From: Planctomycetota bacterium
Lineage (GTDB): Bacteria; Planctomycetota; Phycisphaerae; Phycisphaerales; UBA1924
Direction: 5' to 3'
Assembly (NCBI GenBank): GCA_018968885.1
Contig: JAGWZK010000010.1
Span: forward strand, 16,194-80,193
DNA length: 64,000 nt
Shown: piece by piece, positions 10,401 through 17,756 of the stretch
Position numbering within the stretch: the first letter of the stretch is position 1
How the letters are laid out: each line of letters opens with the position of its first letter
Translations under genes and position numbers: made by a program
Notes under the pieces: model-generated
What the model saw: only the letters and a program-made list of their open reading frames with translations
What the model was told of the DNA's origin: nothing
Database searches by the model: none

Positions 10401-10902
10401 GCTCAGCCTCTCTGGCTACGGCTACCTCATCCGCGGCAGCAAGGGCCGCCTTGAGCTTGGTCTTCTGACCCGATTCTTCCTTAAACAGGTCGTTGATGGC
10501 TTTCTCACGCCCAGCGGCATCCATGCGGACGATGGAGTCAAACCTCGCCTCGCTCATCGCGGTGCGGCCGAGTTGCTGCAACTCTGACTCGTACACCGCC
10601 TTCAATCCTTTGACCTTGTCGCTGGGGAGGGGCATCGTCACTTCGATGCGGTCGTTGCCCTGCGCGACAAAGGTGATGTCCAGAGTGCCGGTGGGGTTGA
10701 TGCGCTGCTTGAGGACGTTGATCGTCTGATCCAGCACCGCCTTGGCACTTTCATCCTGCTTGATCTGCACGGCATACACCAGCGAGACACCGCCTCGCAG
10801 GTCCTTGCCCAGCTTCAACTGCTTTTCCAGCGGCACAATCGAGTACCAGCACAACGCCAGCACCGCAAGCACCAAAACCGCCGTCTGATAGATCTTTCTC
10901 AT
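7408..10902 (-). CDS. secDF: Fused protein translocase subunit SecDF
   Basis: Proton-driven accessory translocase that helps pull secreted proteins through SecYEG. One chain of 1164 residues holds both halves. SecD starts with a membrane helix and LGKDLRGGVSLVY, a large periplasmic region (about residues 30-520, with a coiled, charged insert longer than in E. coli), then helices with FGMAVDANVLIYERMREE. SecF starts near MRYRHIFFTISTIYVL, with IEFLGGTQVDV, and carries AGYSLNDTIIIMDRIRETKG. It lies downstream of yajC with a 62-base gap, the usual yajC-secD-secF order. AGGGA precedes the ATG. Fused SecDF is known from several phyla, including Planctomycetota and some Firmicutes. Confidence 0.96.
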   Translation of the reverse strand: MRKIYQTAVLVLAVLALCWYSIVPLEKQLKLGKDLRGGVSLVYAVQIKQDESAKAVLDQTINVLKQRINPTGTLDITFVAQGNDRIEVTMPLPSDKVKGLKAVYESELQQLGRTAMSEARFDSIVRMDAAGREKAINDLFKEESGQKTKLKAALAAADEVAVAREAERAARAANKSGPEYDALVVAAGEAIGRFDAARTEFFKGVVSGEEVQRILNLSNRTRTLEDPAAKDPAQKRIVVESPRERGIKVLKAAHPEAVPQIERIIAAQDAYLKERTTLDDPQDLIRLLKGAGVISFRITVDPAASGGSNFTTDEDRLRTELRTRGAQNVRSTDARWYKVNQIENWYTSTAELAFLQADPAAFFASRGYVGDMSKEGEYYLLCWDVRGKRLTADEGDWRVKGAQESADELGKPSIAFQMDPLGGTLLGNLTREPAKTNNKMAILLDDQVYTAPRLQSAISRSGQITGVDQKEERDYVIRVLNAGSLQAKLSPKPLSIQSIGPALGADNLQNGLKAGVVALVVVSGFMVVYYFGCGFIAVIALFCNALIIVGMMALAKAAFTMPGIAGVILTFGMAVDANVLIYERMREEMNRGADLKTAVRLGFSKALSSIVDGNVTNLIVCVVLAYVGTQEIKGFAITMGIGVIATLFAALVITRLIFDVLIVQLGWRKTSMLPMAVPGLQKALTPNINWMRYRHIFFTISTIYVLMGLYAVFLRGDKMLHIEFLGGTQVDVQFATDPKTGKPITMERAEVESRLRKAAESLAADDPSRLPLQTLDVTPINPDETGVRSHWFMIKTTATDEATVRDVVGQGLVGLISEDRELRFASMEATDWRKAPVYRVDRATLGDVIERPAIRSDVKRFEGGVALVVDGIEPPVSLESIRARIEKKRGEPEYSDTLSRTSEYFVLAGDETAVSGFALVVRDENFSFMADEDRWSDTVARREWNLVRDALTVSSTSASVQNFSPAIANTFKAQAVAAVLLSFVLIAIYIWVRFKGARYSLAAIVATLHDVLTVLGAIALCEILWESPSLQGVAHTLGILPFKIDLNMVAAMLTVAGYSLNDTIIIMDRIRETKGKLQYATAEMINLAVNQTISRTIITSGSTVCTSLILYCFGGEGVRPFAFALVVGIGIGTYSSIAVAAPMVWSRKGNETEATPRGVVAPTN

Positions 10903-10964
10903 CGCGTCCCTTTTGCGATCACCACCGATGCATCAACACATGCTGTCCGCCAGCCCAACACAGA

Positions 10965-11483
10965 TCACACCGTCGCCGTGGTCATGGGCTTGGCTTCGAT
11001 CTTGGCATCAGACTTTGGGTCGGTCTTTCCCTCCGACTTCAGCACCGTGGCCAATGCCGAGCGGCTGAAGCGGATCTTGCCAGTCTCGACCTGCAAGACC
11101 ATCTCCTGATCGTTCAACTCCACCACCGTGCCGATGATGCCGGCAGTCGTCGCCACCTTGTCATGCTTTTTGACGCTGTTCAAGAGCGTCTCGCGCTGCT
11201 TGCTCTGCTTGCGCCCCTGCCACCACATCAAGAGCATAAAGACAGCCATCACGCCCAACATGGGGATCAGCGGACTCGACCAGATCGAGGGAGCCGGACC
11301 CGGAACAGGACCTGGAGTGGCAGTGCCCGTCGTTGCAGTCTGCGTCGGAGTCGTTGTGCTCGTCGGAGCTGCTCCCGCAGTTGCGCCGGGCACCGACGCA
11401 GCCGAAGCTCCGGGCACACCGACACCAGTGCCGGTCGAGGGTGTAGATGTAGTTTGCGCCAACGTGAAGACCAGATCAGACAT
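10965..11483 (-). CDS. yajC: Preprotein translocase subunit YajC
   Basis: Small membrane partner of SecDF. 172 residues, longer than the usual about 110 because of an N-terminal low-complexity stretch of Thr, Pro, Ala and Gly (residues 10-65) before the single membrane helix (IPMLGVMAVFMLLMWW). The core follows: GRKQSKQRETLLNSVKKHDKV, then GIIGTVVELNDQEMVLQV, the family's conserved block. AAAGG stands 5 bases before the ATG. A sigma-70-like promoter lies about 75-100 bases upstream. Confidence 0.93.
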   Translation of the reverse strand: MSDLVFTLAQTTSTPSTGTGVGVPGASAASVPGATAGAAPTSTTTPTQTATTGTATPGPVPGPAPSIWSSPLIPMLGVMAVFMLLMWWQGRKQSKQRETLLNSVKKHDKVATTAGIIGTVVELNDQEMVLQVETGKIRFSRSALATVLKSEGKTDPKSDAKIEAKPMTTATV

Positions 11484-11554
11484 GACAACCTTTCACCCGA
11501 CGAATCACTCCTGCGAACTGCGCAGCGCGGCCACGTCGGAATTCACACTTGCTA

Positions 11555-11583
11555 ACAATACCCAAACTAGATAGTCCGGGCAA
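11555..11583 (-). promoter_or_regulatory. Possible sigma-70 promoter of yajC-secDF
   Basis: On the minus strand TTGCCC and TATTGT are separated by 17 bases, each hexamer matching four of six consensus positions. It lies in the 124-base gap between tgt and yajC, about 72 bases from the yajC start. Assigned by pattern only. Confidence 0.35.
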
Positions 11584-11607
11584 GATTCTACGCGAGGGAA
11601 TCTGCGG

Positions 11608-12882
11608 TCATTGGCCTCCACCCCGAACCACCAGACCACCTGCGGGGCGGGCCACCGGCCAGCGGCTCAGCAGCCCGTCCCAATCGTCAGTCGCCACCGT
11701 GGCCCGAATATCTGCCATGAAGCGTTGGAAATGACGCAGATTGTGCAACGTGACCAGAATCGGCCCCAGCATCTCCTCGGCCATGAACAGGTGCCGAATG
11801 TACGAGCGTGAGAAATGCCCCAGATCCGAACCCTGCCATCCATGAGAGCGCGGCGAGCAGGCGTAGCAGTCGCACCCTGGCTCGATCGGTCGTTCATCCT
11901 CCGCATGAGCCAGGTTGCGAAGTTTGAGCGCCCCCGTCGCCGTGAACGCGCTGGCATTCCTGCCATTGCGCGTCGGCAGCACGCAATCAAACATATCCAC
12001 ACCTGCCATCACCGCCGCGAGAATGTCGCGTTCGTACCCCACACCCATCAGGTACCGGGGCTTGCCATCCGGCAACCTCGGCGCGGCAAATCGCACCACC
12101 GATGCGATCTCCTCCGTTGTTTCCCCCACAGCCACGCCACCAATCGCATATCCTGGCAATTCGACGTTGCAAACCTGCTCGATGGATCTGGCACGCCGCG
12201 TCAGATCCGACCCACCTTGAGTGATGCCAAAGAGCGACTGCTCCTGCGGACGCGAGTGCGCGTTCTTGCATCGCTGCAACCACTTGGCCGTGCGATCCAG
12301 CGCGATATCCAGACGCTTGACGTGGTCATACCCCTTCTTACCACTATCTCGCTTGACAGCCGCCTCTCTCCGTGCTGGCTGAGTTCCCGCCTCCACCACC
12401 TGACCAGAATCCGGCGCGGCTGGCGGACAGTCATCAAACGCCATGATGATGTCAGCACCCAGCAGGTTCTGCACTTCGATAGCCCGCTCCGGCGTCATGC
12501 GAATCGACGCACCATCGACAATCGACTTGAACGTCACGCCATCGTCATCTACCTTGTTCGTCTCAGCGAGTGAAAACGCCTGATACCCACCCGAATCAGT
12601 CAAAATCGGGCCGTTCCAATTCATGAAGCGATGCACACCGCCGCGGCGCCACACCAACTCCGGCCCCGGCCTGAGCAGAAGGTGATACGTGTTATTCAAC
12701 ACAACCTGCGCACCAGTGCCCGCCACCAACTCTGGCAAGATCCCCTTGATCGAACCCTTGGTCCCCACCGGCATGAATGCGGGAGTATCAAACGTGCCGT
12801 GCAGCGTCGTCACCCGCCCCCTTCGCGCGTGGCTGACCGTTGATCTATGCAAAATCTGAAACTGCAAGGGCTCTGGCATCAC
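11608..12882 (-). CDS. tgt: tRNA-guanine transglycosylase
   Basis: Exchanges guanine-34 for a queuosine precursor in tRNAs for Asp, Asn, His and Tyr. 424 residues. Recognised by TFDTPAFMPVGT, the nucleophile-region TDSGGYQAFSL, MAFDDCPP with the second catalytic Asp, GGVAVGE, LPTRNGRNA, and the zinc site CDCYAC plus a later Cys/His region. Between DDCPP and YDHVKRLDIALDRT there is an Ala/Arg/Gly insert of about 25 residues not seen in E. coli Tgt. GTG at 12882 and ATG at 12879 are both possible starts. It lies 26 bases downstream of the rhomboid gene. Confidence 0.95.
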   Translation of the reverse strand: MMPEPLQFQILHRSTVSHARRGRVTTLHGTFDTPAFMPVGTKGSIKGILPELVAGTGAQVVLNNTYHLLLRPGPELVWRRGGVHRFMNWNGPILTDSGGYQAFSLAETNKVDDDGVTFKSIVDGASIRMTPERAIEVQNLLGADIIMAFDDCPPAAPDSGQVVEAGTQPARREAAVKRDSGKKGYDHVKRLDIALDRTAKWLQRCKNAHSRPQEQSLFGITQGGSDLTRRARSIEQVCNVELPGYAIGGVAVGETTEEIASVVRFAAPRLPDGKPRYLMGVGYERDILAAVMAGVDMFDCVLPTRNGRNASAFTATGALKLRNLAHAEDERPIEPGCDCYACSPRSHGWQGSDLGHFSRSYIRHLFMAEEMLGPILVTLHNLRHFQRFMADIRATVATDDWDGLLSRWPVARPAGGLVVRGGGQ

Positions 12883-12908
12883 CTGACCGTATCACCACCG
12901 CCATCGAC

Positions 12909-13865
12909 TCATCCGGCCCGGCGTTTGAGGTCTGTCTCATCACGCAGGGCCTCTCGCTCTTTCTCTGTCAGCGAATGCAGCCCGGCGGTCTTGACCTTGT
13001 CCAGAATCCTGTCGATCTCTGCCCGCCTCTGCCCCTCATCCCGGACTCGCTGCGCCGCACGCCGGTCCTTCCGCGAATCACTCCACACATCCCAGAAATC
13101 CCTGAGCAGGTGTATCCGCCGGATGAAGAACGCCCCGGCAATCGCCCCGCCCAGATGCGCCGCATCGCCACCGGCGTTGTAGGAATTGATCAACGGGAAC
13201 CACGACAGATACCGGCCGAAGAAGAGATTCAACGTCGCCAGCCCAAGATACACATACACCAGCGTCCGCAACTTCATGGGAATCGGGATCGGGAAAGCAA
13301 TCACTTCGGTCTTGGGCTCCAGATGCGCCGCCGCCATCATCACGCCAAAGACTCCCGCCGAAGCCCCCACCAGCGGCGTGTTCATGTCATTGAATAACAA
13401 CCCGGGAATCTCGCTCATGTTGAAGTACTTGGCCGCGATCGTGCCACCGAGATTCAACAGGAAGTACATCACGCCGCCAAAGATGCCGCAGACGATGTAA
13501 AACGCCAGATACCGGCGCGCTCCCAATCGCTCTTCAACCACACTGCCGAACATATAAAGCCCGAGCATGTTCAGCGCGATGTGAATCACACCCGAGTGCA
13601 GGAACTGAAACGAGATCAGCCGCCAAAACTCCAGCCGATGCAGCATCGCTTCGCTGGAAAAGTGTCCCTGGAAGTACAACCACTGGCCAAACCCTTCGGC
13701 CACCGTGCCGCTCGGGGTCTGCACTGTTCGCACCGTGATCGCCTGAATCACAAAGATCGCGATGTTGATGATGATCAGCCACGTGTTACACGAACGAATG
13801 GGAAAGCCATTCGCAAGTGGGTTGGTCGGCTTCTCTCGGTAGTAGTCTCGGTTGTCTATCGCCAT
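12909..13865 (-). CDS. Rhomboid family intramembrane serine protease
   Basis: Intramembrane protease of 318 residues that would cleave transmembrane substrates. The rhomboid core is complete: HSGVIHIALNMLGLYMFG with His90, His95 and Asn99, the catalytic serine in GASAGVFG (S169), and the catalytic histidine in DAAHLGGAIAG (H237). There are about six membrane helices. A charged cytoplasmic C-terminal tail (DSRKDRRAAQRVRDE and onward) follows the last helix. The ATG at 13865 is chosen; an upstream GTG adds ten residues but has its ribosome site too close. It is followed by tgt, with which it may be co-transcribed. Confidence 0.92.
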   Translation of the reverse strand: MAIDNRDYYREKPTNPLANGFPIRSCNTWLIIINIAIFVIQAITVRTVQTPSGTVAEGFGQWLYFQGHFSSEAMLHRLEFWRLISFQFLHSGVIHIALNMLGLYMFGSVVEERLGARRYLAFYIVCGIFGGVMYFLLNLGGTIAAKYFNMSEIPGLLFNDMNTPLVGASAGVFGVMMAAAHLEPKTEVIAFPIPIPMKLRTLVYVYLGLATLNLFFGRYLSWFPLINSYNAGGDAAHLGGAIAGAFFIRRIHLLRDFWDVWSDSRKDRRAAQRVRDEGQRRAEIDRILDKVKTAGLHSLTEKEREALRDETDLKRRAG

Positions 13866-13938
13866 GGGTGCCGCGTTCCGTACGTGAAATCCCACTCCGG
13901 GTTCACGTCACGGTATCGGCGATTGCACCCCCGGGTCA

Positions 13939-15030
13939 TCATCGCTCGGGGAAAACCTGTGAATCTCCCGCACTTTCCGATCGCCCTTCCTGCTCGGAAT
14001 GAGGCCCGGAACGCCACCCTGTTTGTCGATCTGATTCCAGGTGCAGGTGATCTCGCAAGTCCGCCTGAATCTGGTCCAATTCTGAAATCTCTTTGCCCGT
14101 CAATGCCCCCGGTCCATGGGTACGAAGCCGCGTCAGCGCGTCTACCAGCCAGTGACCCTCTTGAGGATCACTTGTCGCACTCAAATCCACTTCATCAGCA
14201 AAGACAACATCATCAACTTCGCCCCTATTCGAAAGCGACCACCACGCACAGCAAGCCACAAGCGCCACACCTCGCGTGGAATCAAATGCCACCGCCAACC
14301 CGATCAAGACCGCTCCAGCCAGCACTCCGGCAAAGCTTCGCTGCGACTCCCACCCCGCGTGCGAAAGCACTTCACCCGCCAGCACACCCCCATCCATCGG
14401 CCGCAACGGAATCAGATTCATCAGAAACGCAACCACACTCGCGGCGTACAGCCACCACGCCCACAACATCCACCCCTGCTCAACACCCCACTTACGAATC
14501 GCTTCAGACGGGTGAAGAGGGTTGAATACCAACATCTCCCAACTCGCCCCACTCGCCAGCAGCGTTCCAGACGCCACCCCCACCAACACCGCTCCGCATG
14601 CCAGCCCCACCACCGCGTGACGTACCCGGCGAAATCTTGCCACACCACCCGCCGCAGCGCCCCACACACCATATGCCCCTGCGCAAACCGCGCCACCCGG
14701 CCACATCACAGATGTTTGACGACCACTCCATCCCGTGTCACCGCGTCGCGGCACGGTGCCGCGATCCAGTGCCGCACGCATCATCTCGCGGCACAACACC
14801 ACCGCCAGCATGGCATACACACACGCCAATGCACTCTGCACGCTCGCACCTGGCTGCGCCACTGAGATCAGAATCTCGCTCGCACCCCACACCACGAACA
14901 ACGCATGCAGACGGATTGAGCATCCTCGCACAGTCACGAATGGCAACGACCACGACAACGGGTGGTATCGCGACCATGACTTCTCAGCACTCAGGAGCAT
15001 CTTGTCACCCGATTCCCATGTCTCAATCAC
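13939..15030 (-). CDS. Site-2 protease (M50)-like membrane protein lacking the HEXXH motif
   Basis: 363 residues (from GTG 15030; ATG at 15000 is an alternative start). It is multi-spanning and has the outline of planctomycete M50 proteases: WSLPFVTVRGCSIRLHALFVV at the N-terminus, a helix where the zinc motif should lie, then a MWPGG segment, and late NLIPLRPMDGG, the family's N-x-x-P-x-x-x-DGG with D213. Where HEXXH is expected (LAVVLCREMMRAAL, residues 75-88) the sequence is C80-R-E-M-M84, so both zinc-binding histidines are gone. Proteolysis is therefore unlikely; a scaffold or inactive homologue is more plausible. A charged, soluble C-terminal tail of about 90 residues follows. Confidence 0.72.
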   Translation of the reverse strand: MIETWESGDKMLLSAEKSWSRYHPLSWSLPFVTVRGCSIRLHALFVVWGASEILISVAQPGASVQSALACVYAMLAVVLCREMMRAALDRGTVPRRGDTGWSGRQTSVMWPGGAVCAGAYGVWGAAAGGVARFRRVRHAVVGLACGAVLVGVASGTLLASGASWEMLVFNPLHPSEAIRKWGVEQGWMLWAWWLYAASVVAFLMNLIPLRPMDGGVLAGEVLSHAGWESQRSFAGVLAGAVLIGLAVAFDSTRGVALVACCAWWSLSNRGEVDDVVFADEVDLSATSDPQEGHWLVDALTRLRTHGPGALTGKEISELDQIQADLRDHLHLESDRQTGWRSGPHSEQEGRSESAGDSQVFPER

Positions 15031-15065
15031 ACACCCAACTACCCCACCGACCCCTCTCGCTCGAT

Positions 15066-15629
15066 CTAGATCAATCCTTTTCTCCGCGCCAGATGCATCG
15101 CCAGCATGCTCTTGGCATCCATCAATTCGCCGGAATCAATCGCGGCGAAAACCGCCTCCACCGACATCAACTCCACCGTCAAATCCTCATCCTCCTCAAG
15201 TCGCTGCCCCACATGGGATAACCCCGTGGCGGCATAGGCCACCATCAGTTCATCCGACAGCCCCGGACTCGTGTAAAACCGCCCGATCTCGGTCAAGGTT
15301 GCGGCTTCGTAACCAATTTCCTCGACAATCTCCCTCCCAGCCGTCACCGCCGCATCCTCTCCCACCTCGCGCGTCCCCGCCGGCAACTCCAGGATGTATT
15401 TCTCCAGCGAGGCCCGGAACGATCGAATCATCGCCACATGCGGTTCTCCCCCTGTGCCGGGCCCATGCCCAGTCAAAATCGGCACGATCACCACCGCTCC
15501 CGGGTGTCTCACGACCTGTTTGCTCAACACCTTTCCAGACTTGCCGACATACTGGACGGATTCATAATCAAACTTCCGTCCCTTATGAATCACAACGCGG
15601 CTGATCTGGCCCCTAGCATCATTTTCCAT
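15066..15629 (-). CDS. NUDIX hydrolase, probable ADP-ribose pyrophosphatase
   Basis: 187 residues. The Nudix box GTREVGEDAAVTAGREIVEE is complete (G-5x-E-7x-R-E-x-x-E-E), followed by IGY. A preceding ILELPAGT and a following FYTSPGLSDE match the ADP-sugar pyrophosphatase (NudF) subfamily, which splits ADP-ribose to AMP and ribose 5-phosphate. The ATG at 15629 is chosen; a longer frame would overlap the divergent mlaF start, 17 bases away. The Shine-Dalgarno site is weak. It lies 35 bases upstream of the site-2-protease-like gene on the same strand. Confidence 0.9.
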   Translation of the reverse strand: MENDARGQISRVVIHKGRKFDYESVQYVGKSGKVLSKQVVRHPGAVVIVPILTGHGPGTGGEPHVAMIRSFRASLEKYILELPAGTREVGEDAAVTAGREIVEEIGYEAATLTEIGRFYTSPGLSDELMVAYAATGLSHVGQRLEEDEDLTVELMSVEAVFAAIDSGELMDAKSMLAMHLARRKGLI

Positions 15630-15646
15630 ACTCAGAGCGTACGAAC

Positions 15647-16516
15647 GTGAGCACACTTTCGCCCCAGCATGGACGCGCCGCTTCAGCCCCAAATCCTGGG
15701 TCAGCGTCATCTCACACCCCCACCACCGGCTACGCCATTCGCCTCGTGAACGTCTCACGTTCATTCGGCCCGCAAACCGTCCTCGACGGTGTCAATATCA
15801 ACATTCCCCGTGGCCAGACCACCGTCATCATGGGCCCATCCGGTTGCGGCAAGTCGGTCATGCTCAAGCACATCGTTGGCCTGCTGCAACCCACTGGCGG
15901 CGAGGTTTGGGTCGAGGATCAGCGGATCGACACCCTCCGCGAGCGTGATCTTCGCCCCATCCGTCTCCAGATCGGCTTTCTCTTCCAGCTCTCCGCCCTC
16001 TTTGATTCGATGTCCGTCGCCGACAACATCGCTTTCCCCCTCATCGAACACACCAACCTCACCGAATCGCAACGCCGCGACAAGATTCATCACGCCCTTG
16101 AACTCGTTGACCTCGACGGAGTCGAAAATAAACTTCCGGCTCAGCTCTCCGGCGGTCAGCGCAAGCGCGTTGCCCTCGCCCGCGCCATCGTCCTCGAACC
16201 CCGCATCATCCTCTACGACGAACCCACCACCGGCCTGGACCCCATTCGCTCCGATGGCATCGACCAACTCGTCAACAAGCTCCGCAGAGAGCTCGGCGTC
16301 ACCAGCGTCGTCGTCACCCACGACATGAACAGCGCCCGCAAGGTCGCCGAGCACTGCTTCCTACTCCTGAACGGCAAAGTCGCGGCCCAGGGCACTTTCG
16401 AACAACTGCAGCAGAACCCCGACTTCCGCGTGCAGCAATTCCTCCAGGGTGTCTATCGCCGCGATGACATCGAAGCCGAACGCCCCAGCTCTCCCGGCCA
16501 GGCGGCAAGCTTGTAG
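15647..16516 (+). CDS. mlaF: ABC transporter ATP-binding protein, MlaF type
   Basis: ATPase of the Mla/MCE phospholipid transporter that moves lipids between inner and outer membrane. 289 residues. Walker A GPSGCGKS, Q-loop region FLFQLSALFDSMSVADNIAFPL (the LFDSM/TV feature is typical of MlaF), signature LSGGQRKR, Walker B ILYDEPTTGLDPI and the H-loop VVTHDM are all present. About 28 low-complexity residues precede the domain. The GTG start at 15647 has no clear ribosome site, so the N-terminus is uncertain. The MCE protein gene follows after 73 bases. No MlaE permease gene lies next to it. Confidence 0.92.
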   Translation: MSTLSPQHGRAASAPNPGSASSHTPTTGYAIRLVNVSRSFGPQTVLDGVNINIPRGQTTVIMGPSGCGKSVMLKHIVGLLQPTGGEVWVEDQRIDTLRERDLRPIRLQIGFLFQLSALFDSMSVADNIAFPLIEHTNLTESQRRDKIHHALELVDLDGVENKLPAQLSGGQRKRVALARAIVLEPRIILYDEPTTGLDPIRSDGIDQLVNKLRRELGVTSVVVTHDMNSARKVAEHCFLLLNGKVAAQGTFEQLQQNPDFRVQQFLQGVYRRDDIEAERPSSPGQAASL

Positions 16517-16589
16517 TGCTCACGAAACTCCCCTCTCCCATCTACCATTGGACGCATTGCACCGTTGACCACGCAGCAGGAAGCCACCC

Positions 16590-17633
16590 GTGACCAGCAG
16601 TCCATTTCGCCGCGATCTCTTCACCGGCTTTGTCTCGCTCCTCACCCTCGCCGGGCTGGTGTGGATGCTCTGGCGCTTTGGTGAATTGCGCGGGCTCTCG
16701 GAAAAAACCTATCAATTCGACATCAAGCTCACCTCCGCCGATGGCATCTCCTCCACCGCCTCCATCGCATTCAGCGGCGTCAAAGTCGGCAAAGTCGTCA
16801 GCATCAAGAACGAGCCCGATCCCCGCAACGGTGTCGTGATCCGTGCTCAGGTCAAGGAAGAGATCAGCATCCCACGCTCCGTCCAGATCATCATCGACAA
16901 GGGCTTCGTCGGCGATAGTTCCATCGACCTCCGCCTCCCTGCCGACGCCACCGCCGAGTCCATCACCCAAACCCTGAAGAAAGACGGCACCGATGCTCTC
17001 GGCCCCACCAAGGCCTCATCCCTCTTTGCCGATCTCGCCAACATCGCGCAGGATGCCAGCAAGGAACTCAGCGCAACCGCCAAGGAAATCCGCCGCGTCG
17101 CCACCACGCTCGAGACCACCGGTCAACGCTTGAACGATCTCCTCGAACCCCGCACCCTCGCCGAAGTCGATTCCGGCGACAAGCAACCCAACCTTCGCTC
17201 CACCATGGCCCGCGCCGATGCCGCCCTCGCCTCCGCCAATAAGTGGCTCGGCGACGATGCCGCCCTCGGCGATGCCAAGGCCTCCCTCGCCCGAATCAAG
17301 ACTCTCCTCGACGATGCCTCCAGCGCTGTCAAGACCATCGACGACACCTCCAAGGAAGTCAAAGCCCTCGTCGCCGCCAACTCTCCCAAGATCCAATCCC
17401 TCATCGACGATGCCAACAAGACCATCCGCAGCGTCGATTCAGCTGCTTCATCTCTCACCAGCATCGCAACATCCATCGAAAAGGGCGAAGGCACCCTGGG
17501 CCAACTCGTCAAAAACCCAGACCTCTACCGCAACCTCGACGATGCCGCCAAACGCCTCGATGCCGCACTCCTCGAAGCCAAACTCATGATCGAGAAGTTC
17601 AAGCAGGAAGGCCTGCCGCTGAAGTTGCGATAG
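16590..17633 (+). CDS. mlaD: MCE/MlaD family lipid-binding protein
   Basis: Substrate-binding partner of MlaF, anchored by one N-terminal helix (LFTGFVSLLTLAGLVWML) with the rest in the periplasm. 347 residues. The MCE domain covers about residues 38-130, with YQFDIKLTSADGISSTASIAFSGVKVGKV in parts typical of the fold and a VGDSSIDL strand. The remainder is long amphipathic helix with repeated Leu/Ala/Asp (about residues 140-340), likely a coiled-coil tube or spacer as in other MCE proteins. The start is a GTG at 16590. A structured intergenic region separates its stop from convergent folD. Confidence 0.9.
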   Translation: MTSSPFRRDLFTGFVSLLTLAGLVWMLWRFGELRGLSEKTYQFDIKLTSADGISSTASIAFSGVKVGKVVSIKNEPDPRNGVVIRAQVKEEISIPRSVQIIIDKGFVGDSSIDLRLPADATAESITQTLKKDGTDALGPTKASSLFADLANIAQDASKELSATAKEIRRVATTLETTGQRLNDLLEPRTLAEVDSGDKQPNLRSTMARADAALASANKWLGDDAALGDAKASLARIKTLLDDASSAVKTIDDTSKEVKALVAANSPKIQSLIDDANKTIRSVDSAASSLTSIATSIEKGEGTLGQLVKNPDLYRNLDDAAKRLDAALLEAKLMIEKFKQEGLPLKLR

Positions 17634-17636
17634 ACA

Positions 17637-17743
17637 CAAATTCGCAAATTTACAAATGTGCAAATCTGCAATTAGAACCGTGCGTCAAGTCACGACGGGT
17701 CTCATTTGCGCATTTGCAAATTTGTCAATTTGCACATTTCTGT
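17637..17743. repeat. Inverted arrays of an 8-bp CAAATNNN repeat
   Basis: Five units beginning CAAAT (the last CAATT) start at 17637, 17645, 17653, 17661 and 17669, exactly 8 bases apart. After about 27 unrelated bases, five units of the complementary form ATTTG (the last ATTTC) start at 17704, 17712, 17720, 17728 and 17736, again every 8 bases. The two arrays can pair into a long imperfect hairpin. It fills the gap between convergent mlaD and folD, so it could act as a two-way terminator; there is no clear T run. Confidence 0.8.
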
Positions 17744-17756
17744 GATGTCATGTGCG

